DNA of 64,000 nucleotides from Parachlamydiales bacterium (GTDB lineage Bacteria > Chlamydiota > Chlamydiia > Chlamydiales > Rhabdochlamydiaceae), in contig PLXY01000008.1 of NCBI GenBank assembly GCA_003153295.1, positions 1-64,000 of the forward strand, given 5' to 3'. Both the position numbers and the translations under genes were made by a program. Below, piece after piece: positions 43,507-51,000 of this stretch (the stretch's first letter is position 1; every line of letters starts with the position of its first letter). The notes below the pieces were generated by a model. That model was not told the origin of the DNA, ran no database searches, and saw only the letters and a program-made list of their open reading frames with translations.

Positions 43507-43878
43507 AATGACTCCTGCTTAAAGGTTGCTTCTAAATAATATATTGATAACGAATTTACACTTACTTAAAAAATTTACGGTTTTTGAAGAAATGATAGAA
43601 ACTGATGGGCTAAACGATGTTGAATAGTGTGTTGCAAATGGCCGAGCAGTTTCACGTAAATTTGAACTTTAGAGTCCATTGGCAAAATGCGTTGTTTTGC
43701 CTCTATCGCATCAAATCCAATAGGTATCTTGGGAGTAATAGAAAAAAGAGGTTTAATTTTTATCGGCATCATATCAGAACTTTATCGGCATCCTTTACAT
43801 TCTATTGTACCGATAATGTTCTAAGAAATAAACATAACCTATTTGTTATCAATAGGTTATGTTTCTGAAAAAAGATGC
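43507..43878. other. Intergenic region with unexplained open stretch
   Basis: About 370 bp. Apart from the terminator at 43830-43864 it has a minus-strand open stretch of about 65 codons (43575-43772, DAIEAKQRILPMDSKVQIY) without a ribosome binding site. The 12-mer-like word TTTATCGGCATC occurs twice close together (around 43758 and 43782). It could be decayed mobile DNA; not recognised. Confidence 0.4.
43830..43864 (-). terminator. Hairpin terminator of tail-anchored gene 2
   Basis: AAACATAACCTATT and AATAGGTTATGTTT form a perfect 14-bp stem with a 7-base loop, just past the stop at 43879. On the minus strand it is followed by ATTTCTT. AT-rich but long. Confidence 0.7.
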
Positions 43879-44664
43879 TTATTTCTTAACGAATACGCGC
43901 TTATAAATCACAACGGTAGCAATCAACGCTACTAAAGAACCAATCGCTACAGCAAAAATGAATCCGAGTCTTGAAGACCTTTTATCAAGTGGTGGTCGCT
44001 TATCAAAAAAATCCTCTTCACGGTTAACATGAGGGAATGGATATTCCTCAACAGGATTTGTAACAGCTCTAATAGTTGTGAGTTTCATACAGATTTTTAG
44101 TACGCTTTGTCCGTCAATATTAGGATATTTAGTGCTGCTGTAGTGTTCTCTTGGTAGGATCTCTATCAAGCCCATTATCTTAAGATAGCCATTATATAAC
44201 GCTTTATAGGCATCTAGTTTCCCTTTCTGGGTTAGAGCCTCCCAAGAACCTCTCTGATCATAGATCTGATCTGCTTTATTTAATGCTATTGAAGCCCATT
44301 TCACTTTATCTTCTGATTTGCTGTCATAGGTAGAAACCACTCCCATCGCAGATGTAATGGGGAGAACCATATCTTTTCCTTGAAGAGTTGTTTTTAGGGA
44401 AGTGTTGTAGATCTCTAGATATAATTCTCGAGCCTTATCTTTATTTTGGGTTTTAAAAAGTGTGTTTGCTTGCTCAAGATTTTCGTCAAAATCATAGTCA
44501 GGGTTCCATTCATGCGGAGTTTGAGACTCAACCTCTTTTTCTGCTGCAAAATGAGCACCCGTTACTTCTTCGACCTTTGTATCGGAAGCGTCTCTGTCAG
44601 ATGGAACTCTGAGAGAAGGAAGAGAAGAGCCTGGAGCAGCGTAAGGACTTGCTTTGTTTGCCAT
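43879..44664 (-). CDS. Tail-anchored helical protein, family member 2
   Basis: A 261-aa protein. The ATG at 44664 has GAGG five bases upstream and is chosen over one 24 bases earlier. The polar N-terminus is followed by a helical domain with KARELYLEIYNTSL (around residue 85) and DQIYDQRGSWEALTQKGKLD (around 140), both shared with the gene at 42778 and more distantly with 16151-17374. The C-terminal segment LGFIFAVAIGSLVALIATVVIY (about 232-253) plus KRVFVKK forms the tail anchor. It has its own hairpin terminator. Probable inclusion-membrane or outer-envelope protein; function unknown. Confidence 0.75.
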   Translation of the reverse strand: MANKASPYAAPGSSLPSLRVPSDRDASDTKVEEVTGAHFAAEKEVESQTPHEWNPDYDFDENLEQANTLFKTQNKDKARELYLEIYNTSLKTTLQGKDMVLPITSAMGVVSTYDSKSEDKVKWASIALNKADQIYDQRGSWEALTQKGKLDAYKALYNGYLKIMGLIEILPREHYSSTKYPNIDGQSVLKICMKLTTIRAVTNPVEEYPFPHVNREEDFFDKRPPLDKRSSRLGFIFAVAIGSLVALIATVVIYKRVFVKK

Positions 44665-44718
44665 GATAACCTCGTTAAATTTTGGCACTAAACAATAGAA
44701 GAATAGCCATTAAAAACT

Positions 44719-45453
44719 CTATTTATTCTTGATAAGATATTGTTTGATGGCCACACCCACTGAAAAAGCCAGAGCTAAAACAGCAAAAATGCCAGCGGCA
44801 ACTCTCTTAACCATGATGAGGGGACTTTGAGGGACAGGTTTAGATGTTTTTTCTGTTTTTGGTGGCAAGGGGGCTGGTGCAGCCAAAGGAGGAGAGGGTG
44901 GAAGTTCCGGTAAAATAAATTTATTTAGCTCAGCTAAAGTTTTAAGGGCTTCTTGGGCGGTTGAGATTTGCCCTAGCCATTGATTTTTTACACTATCCCC
45001 CAGGGTATATTCATTCGCTAAACGAAATGCGTCTTGTAAATCTCGGTGAGCATCGATGATCAAAGGAAGCATTGCCACGCGGTCAGGTGATTTTTTTTCA
45101 GCGAGATTTATTCTCAATTCACAGCGTTTGATAAGCTCATAACAAGGTCTATTTAGTCCCTTTAGGGTTTCGATCTGTAAGACAAGATCGTTTTCAGTCA
45201 CTGTAGGCCGATCCCGAGCTCCATAACGTCTACTATCAAAGGCATTTTGCAGAGGAGGAGAGGGTGGTGTTGAAGATGGAAGGGGCGGACCTTGGGAAAT
45301 TTTTTGATGATGTAGGGCTTCAACATCAACAATTACTGAAGGGGGTGCATCGGAAGATAAGGGAGGGGTGCTAGCTGCAGGTAAACCAGGAGGGGTATTT
45401 GGAAATAAAGCAGGATTCGGTGGATAAACTCTTCGTTTTGCAGGCGGGGTCAC
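44719..45453 (-). CDS. Tail-anchored helical protein with Pro-rich N-terminus, member 3
   Basis: A 244-aa protein starting at GTG 45453. Residues 1-65 are very Pro/Ser-rich with a basic AKRR near the start. A helical middle (about 75-180) and a Pro-rich spacer (about 183-210, LPPSPPLAAPAPLPP) lead to a C-terminal transmembrane segment (about 218-238, VAAGIFAVLALAFSVGVAI) ending IKNK. Layout equals its neighbours, though sequence similarity in the helical part is weak. The Pro-rich linkers would suit binding of host SH3/WW-type domains, which is speculation. It is 30-85 bp from its same-strand neighbours. Confidence 0.72.
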   Translation of the reverse strand: MTPPAKRRVYPPNPALFPNTPPGLPAASTPPLSSDAPPSVIVDVEALHHQKISQGPPLPSSTPPSPPLQNAFDSRRYGARDRPTVTENDLVLQIETLKGLNRPCYELIKRCELRINLAEKKSPDRVAMLPLIIDAHRDLQDAFRLANEYTLGDSVKNQWLGQISTAQEALKTLAELNKFILPELPPSPPLAAPAPLPPKTEKTSKPVPQSPLIMVKRVAAGIFAVLALAFSVGVAIKQYLIKNK

Positions 45454-45539
45454 TTAACTTCTCTTTTTTATGAAGTATTATAAAAAGCGAAAGATTTGAT
45501 TTCTATTTAAGAATGATAGAGACGAAATGATCTATTTTT

Positions 45540-46274
45540 TTAAGATAATTTTTTAATTCGATAATTTTTGAGGACTTTACGGGAATAGATCACTAGGAGA
45601 AGAACTCCCAAAGAGCTGGTAAAAATTTTAAAGATTTTCAGTTTTGAAATGACTGTCTTTCTATTCAGACTTTCTGTGACGAATTCTAAACCTTTTTGAC
45701 ACTGGAGATATTTTTCTTGAGCATTTAAGATGCTATAGGGAGCTTCTGAGGTAGAGTCAATATGAGCCTTGATTTCTTCATATTGATTCATCAAACAATA
45801 GAAAAGAGAAATCTTGGACTCATCATCCTTTTCTTGAAGGGTTAATTCATAAGCAATACCTAAATCATGATGCGATTCGGTGATAAAATGACGATGAAGC
45901 AAAGCATCACTTCGATAAAAGATCCCAATTTCACGTTTACAAATGGAACGGCCCAGGATTTTACTAACATTAGAGGTTTCAGGAATTAAAGATTGAAGAA
46001 GGTTTAGAAGAATAGCGCAGCTATCTTGTTTTTTAGAAAGTGCCTCAGTGATTTGGAGGCTTAGCTCTTTTTCCGAGCCGGGAAGAAAGATGTGTTTTTC
46101 AGACAGGTTTGCAGTTTGTAATGCTTGTAATCGATCTGAGCCTCTTTTTTCTGTAGGGGTGCATGCTACCTCTTTAGATTTTCCAAAGAGTTCTACCGCC
46201 ATCCTTTGCAGAGGCGTAGCTGGAGAAGATGGAAAACTACCTTCTGTTTTCTTTACGGGAGTTGTTGTAGCCAT
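45540..46274 (-). CDS. Tail-anchored helical protein, member 4
   Basis: A 244-aa protein with ATG at 46274 and no visible ribosome binding site. The Thr/Ser/Pro-rich N-terminus (MATTTPVKKTEGSFPSSPATP) is followed by helices, including HHDLGIAYELTLQEKDDESK, and a C-terminal hydrophobic segment (about 217-234, IFTSSLGVLLLVIYSRK) with a strongly basic end NYRIKKLS. It is the most upstream member of the four-gene leftward cluster 42778-46274. AT content is higher than in hemW next door. Function unknown; the tail-anchor layout again suggests a membrane exposed to the host. Confidence 0.72.
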   Translation of the reverse strand: MATTTPVKKTEGSFPSSPATPLQRMAVELFGKSKEVACTPTEKRGSDRLQALQTANLSEKHIFLPGSEKELSLQITEALSKKQDSCAILLNLLQSLIPETSNVSKILGRSICKREIGIFYRSDALLHRHFITESHHDLGIAYELTLQEKDDESKISLFYCLMNQYEEIKAHIDSTSEAPYSILNAQEKYLQCQKGLEFVTESLNRKTVISKLKIFKIFTSSLGVLLLVIYSRKVLKNYRIKKLS

Positions 46275-46341
46275 AAAAATTTATACTTTTAGACAAAGAT
46301 CTTACTTCAACTAGATGTTTAATGTAATTTCATAAATTAAT

Positions 46342-47448
46342 TTAAAGAATAATCTCTTCGGCTAAAGAGTCATAAAAAAGAAGCCCTTGCTCAGTTAGCT
46401 TGGCGCTATTGTGATGGAGTTGGAGCCAGCCTTTGTCTTGCAACTTTTGATAGAGAGCTTCATCGACGGGAAACTCTCTTTTATCAACTCCTGCGAGCAT
46501 GCGCAGCTTGACCGCAAGCCGCTCATGTAAACTGGCTAAAGGAGACAACTGTTCAGTAAAATCGACAGGAGATTTTTCTTCGTTCAGGGCAGCAGTATAT
46601 TTTTTTAAATCGCAAAAGTTTCGGTACCGCTTTCCTTCGAAATAACTAAATGCTGAAGGACCGAAGCCTAAAAAGGGTCTTCCGAGCCAATAGCCTGTAT
46701 TATGACGCGCGATAAATCCTTCTTTGGCAAAGGCGGAGATCTCATACCTTTTTAGCCCCATCCGCTCTAGAGATTCCACAGCGGTATTGAGCATACTCAA
46801 GCTTTCTTCTGAAGAGGGTAAAAGGGGAGTTAAGGTTGATCTCCGTTTATAAAAAACGGTCTGCGGTTCAATCGTGAGGTTATAGAGCGACAAATGGGTG
46901 ATGGGTAGGTTTGGAAGCTGAGCTAGGGTATTTTTCCAGCTCGTGAGATTCTGCTGAGGAAGTTCGTACATCAAATCGATCGTGATATTGGAGATACCAG
47001 CTTCTGCGGTGGCAAAAATGGCTGCTATGGCTTGCTGGGCTGAATGATGCCTTCCTAAGACTTTTAGAAGATGATTATCTAAAGATTGGACACCGAGGCT
47101 GACCCGGTTGATGCCGGCCTTTGCAAAAGCCTGCATGGCGGATAGGTCGACGTCTTCGGGGTTAGCCTCTAAAGTCACTTCAGCATCTGAGGGAGGGGAG
47201 ATCCAAGAGAGGATTTCATTAATGGCCTCAGGACCGATCAGAAAGGGAGTTCCTCCGCCGAAGTAGACGGAGACAATTTTTTTTCCTTGGACAAGGTGTT
47301 TGTTAAGGTCCCATTCTTGACGGAGGGAACCTAGAAGATTTTGGGCAGCTTTATTTTCGTGCGGGACGACATAAAAGTGGCAGTAGGGGCACTTACGCCT
47401 GCAAAACGGGATATGAAAATAAAGAGATATCTCACCAGTTGTCGGCAT
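46342..47448 (-). CDS. hemW: Radical-SAM protein HemW (coproporphyrinogen oxidase-like)
   Basis: A 368-aa radical-SAM protein. The ATG at 47448 (MPTTGEISLYFHIPF) fits the usual HemW length; longer in-frame starts would run antiphase through the upstream gene. CRRKCPYC near residue 20 binds the 4Fe-4S cluster with SAM. VYFGGGTPFLIG, EANPEDVDLSAMQAFAKAGINRVSLGVQSLD and IDLMYELPQQNLTSW are typical of HemW, a haem chaperone often misnamed HemN. The start lies inside the last codons of the acidic gene (17-bp overlap), so translation is probably coupled. Confidence 0.92.
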   Translation of the reverse strand: MPTTGEISLYFHIPFCRRKCPYCHFYVVPHENKAAQNLLGSLRQEWDLNKHLVQGKKIVSVYFGGGTPFLIGPEAINEILSWISPPSDAEVTLEANPEDVDLSAMQAFAKAGINRVSLGVQSLDNHLLKVLGRHHSAQQAIAAIFATAEAGISNITIDLMYELPQQNLTSWKNTLAQLPNLPITHLSLYNLTIEPQTVFYKRRSTLTPLLPSSEESLSMLNTAVESLERMGLKRYEISAFAKEGFIARHNTGYWLGRPFLGFGPSAFSYFEGKRYRNFCDLKKYTAALNEEKSPVDFTEQLSPLASLHERLAVKLRMLAGVDKREFPVDEALYQKLQDKGWLQLHHNSAKLTEQGLLFYDSLAEEIIL

Positions 47449-47917
47449 CGGGATCTTCAAGAACACCGCGGCGCCAGCGATTTTTATCGCTGAAGGGATC
47501 TTCGTCTTCTTCGTCCTCTTCCTCGGCTTCTTCACCTTCGCCTGCAGTGGCAGACTCGGTTCCGCTCTCGGTCTCTTCGCCGCTGGAGGTCTCGAATTCA
47601 TACGACTCTGTCTCGACATCGAGACCAAAATCGGTGAGGCCTTCTTCAGGGACTTCGATATCGGGCATGCTGGCAGTATCCGGGAAAGCTTGGCGGGCAT
47701 GAGGGGATCGTTTAGGAGGAGCGTACTCTTCCATTGCACCGCTTTCCTTCAGGAAACGCAGCCGGTCTTTTTCTTCTTGGATTTTTTCTTTTAGACTGAT
47801 GATTTCAGTCTTGTGTTTCTCAATATCTTTTTTGGGGACAAGCCCGAGTTTGAGCCATTGATCCAAATCGGTCAATTCGGCTTCTAACTTTCTAAGACGT
47901 TCGCTTTTCATCATCAT
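47432..47917 (-). CDS. Coiled-coil protein with strongly acidic C-terminus
   Basis: A 161-aa protein with GAGG before three consecutive ATG codons at 47917. Residues 1-60 form a charged coiled coil (SERLRKLEAELTDLDQWLK, IISLKEKIQEEKDRLRFL). Residues about 85-145 are extremely acidic (EGEEAEEEDEEDEDP). It ends RRGVLEDPDADNW. Function unknown. It is coupled to hemW by a 17-bp overlap, and codon composition is like the core genes, so it is probably a conserved lineage gene rather than an accessory one. Confidence 0.78.
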   Translation of the reverse strand: MMMKSERLRKLEAELTDLDQWLKLGLVPKKDIEKHKTEIISLKEKIQEEKDRLRFLKESGAMEEYAPPKRSPHARQAFPDTASMPDIEVPEEGLTDFGLDVETESYEFETSSGEETESGTESATAGEGEEAEEEDEEDEDPFSDKNRWRRGVLEDPDADNW

Positions 47918-48086
47918 AATTGCCTCGCTCTTCCCCTGGTTTCTGAGATCTCGTTGATTGAGTTCTCTTTAAAATACAAAAGATTTTTTTGCAAGGAGGC
48001 AGAATTATTTCCCGTTAGGCAATTAATCACAAGGAAATTGTGGATTTTGCAGGACCATCAAAAAAATAATTTTACCTGGAGGCTCT
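47918..48086. other. Gap between autotransporter and acidic-protein genes
   Basis: About 170 bp; no gene or clear hairpin seen. It must contain the promoter of the acidic-protein/hemW unit. Confidence 0.4.
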
Positions 48087-51000
48087 CTAGTACCGATATT
48101 CGAAACTGACGTAACCCCGGCTTTCTGTCAATTTTTTGCCAATCTCAGCATCGTAATAGAAAGAGAAAGCAAACGCATCTTTATAAGCCAGTGTGGTCAA
48201 GCCTACACTGGGCGCAAATAAGCTGCGGATCGGATGAAGACCTGTGACCCTAAACTCGCAATCCGAACCCTCAAAATGGGCTTCAAGGTGGCCGTGATCT
48301 AGCTGCCTTTCCCAAATCCAGCTTGCTTTGACAAACGGGATCAGACTGCTCTTATGGAAATTAAAGCGGCGCTCAAATTTAACACCTAGATCTGTACGGA
48401 TGTAACGGGAATTTTTATTTCCTAAAGTTAGGTTGATACTATCAGCGCCATGTTCTTTGAATCCTTTCTGATGCATAAACATATAATCAGCACGGGCATA
48501 AGGCTGAAGTTGATAGCAGCCGAAATTAAACAATGCACCTGTTCCCAGTGAGCTCGCCAGTTGATATCCACTATGCTCTCCATCGGCATTTCGATGGAGA
48601 GTGCTAAAATTAATACGTCGGGAAGTGTCGTAATGGTTGGAAGAAGCAAATGCAGTCCATTCGACAAAAGCTCTCTTGTAAAACCAACTTCCATAAAGAG
48701 CCCCATAGTAGCTATTGATACGGGCATTGCCAGCTGAATGATGCCAATCTAGGTTGGTAAAGGTATATGCGACTGCGCCTCCCAAATAAGTATGAGGGAG
48801 GATTTCATAATCGGTACCTGCTATTGCACCGCCGGATGCAGCACGGAAGCCTAAATTTTGCTGTTGGTTGTCTTGAGCAACATATTTCCCCACAGGTTCT
48901 AACCACACTCCACCATGATGAGAAACAGTTTCATTTTCCGATTCGTGGGATTCATTTTCTGATTCTGGAATTAAAGAAGGATCGGAAGGAGGGTTGTTGG
49001 GACAAGTCGGATAAAGTTGTCCTAATCGCTGGCTTAAAGTTGAGCGGACTAAAATACCGTTATTTTCTTGGGCGAGCGGTAAAGCGGCATATTGAGAAGG
49101 TTGCATTTGTTTGAAAGCGTGGGTGAGGCTTTTAACAGTTGGCAGTGTAGTCAGTAACTCCAAAATGCCCATTTTATCACTTCCTGGAGCTGGAGAGACC
49201 GCGTCAAAACAAGCCGCCGCAGCCCCGGCATTTCCTTTGGTAACAATTGTCGAAGCTGATTTCGTTTCAACAAGTAAATCGATATGGTCAGGAAAATAGG
49301 CGATTGCAAATTTGAACATGGGGAAAGCAAGACAGTTACAAGTCGTAAAAGTGCCAGAAATGGATGCGCCGGTAACAATAGTATAAGAACTCAGTGCAGA
49401 AGTGAGACCCAATGGAATAATCATCAAGCTGGCTCCAGCGTCGAGAGTAACAGAGCCTGTCACTGCAAGAAGATCTGCGCTTGTGGGGGTGACTTCAACG
49501 TCATAAACTCCCGTTCCAGTCTGAACATAGTTCCCGCTGACAGACAAAGTTCCCACAGAATTACCAGGGGATATCGTTCCACTATTGGTTAGGTCGCCTA
49601 CTGTTCCGTTACCCTGCAAGATGGCTCCTGCGAAGACAGTAACAGGGCTATTGAGTGTCCCATTGACAGCTAGAGTTCCAGCATTGACATTCGTTTGACC
49701 TTGCGCACTCGTCGTTGCAGTTAAATCCACGAGGCCTGAGCCATTGATATCAAGAGTACCCGTGCCTGACAAGGTGCCGCTATACGTTCCGGTAAAATTC
49801 TGGTTGAAGATGAGAATGCTATTATTGGTAATATCTCCTTGGAGGCTGGTAGTTGTGCCTTGCAAAGTTCCTGCAGAAACTAACGTGCCGCCGCTATAGG
49901 AGTTTGGACCTGTGATGATGAGAGTGCCTATGTTTTGCTTAGTCAATGAGCCACTGCCGCTCATAGCCCCTGCATAGGTACCTGAAGTTGCTTGATCAAA
50001 AACTACAGAGGCATTGTTGAGAATATTGCCTTGAAGACCGGTCGTATTGCCTTGAAGAACTCCTGCGGAGACTATGGTGCCGCTGCTATAAGTATTTGCA
50101 CCTGTTAGTGTGAGAGTCCCAGCGCTTATTTTAGTCAGGGGACCTGTTCCTGAAATGACCGTCGAGATGCTAAACGGGTTGCCATTCGTATCGATTGTCG
50201 CAGAACCGCCTAGGGTGATAGGGTGTAAAGATAAAGAGCTTGAGCCGTTAGCTTGAAGAGTAGTTCCGGCATTGAGTGTCAATGCAGTTGTTCCATTGCC
50301 GATATTCGCATCGGTCGAGATCGCCAAAGTGCCACCGTTCACAGTTGTAGGGCTGGTATACGTATTTGTTCCGCTAAGAGTGAGAGTTCCAGCGTTGATT
50401 TTTGTGAGAGGACCAGTTCCCGAAATGACTGAAGGCGAGGAGATGGCAAATGGGTTGCCATTTGTATCAATTGTCGCAGAACCACCCAGTGTGATGGTGT
50501 GGGAAGATAAAGAGCCTGCGCCATTGGCTTGCAGAGTAGTTCCTGCATTGAGAGTCAATGCAGATGTGCCAGCGCCGATATTCGCATCGGTTGTGATTGC
50601 TAAAGTACCGCCGCTGACGGTTGTAGGGCTGGTATAAGTATTTGTTCCAATGAGGGTGAGAGTTCCAGCGCTTATTTTAGTCAGAGGACCAGTTCCCGAA
50701 ATTACAGTCGAGATGGCAAACGGATTGCCATTTGTATCAATTGTCGCAGAACCGCCCAGGGTGATAGTGTGAGAAGATAAAGAGCTTGGGCCATTGGCTT
50801 GTAGAGTAGATCCGGCATTGAGTGTCAATGCAGATGTGCCACTACCGATATTCGCATCGGTTGAGATTGCTAAAGTACCGCCGCTCACGGTTGTAGTGCT
50901 TGTATAAGTGTTTGTTCCAGTTAGGGTTAATGCTCCAGGTCCATTAAAAGTCAGAGATCCACCTGACCCACTGATAAATCCTGAAAAAGTCGAAGAACCT

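Noticed and set aside
46342-47739. A longer HemW with about 97 extra N-terminal residues rich in Arg/Pro/Lys
   Set aside because: The extra part is an antiphase reading of the acidic coiled-coil gene, has no ribosome site, and the ATG at 47448 gives the normal HemW length.
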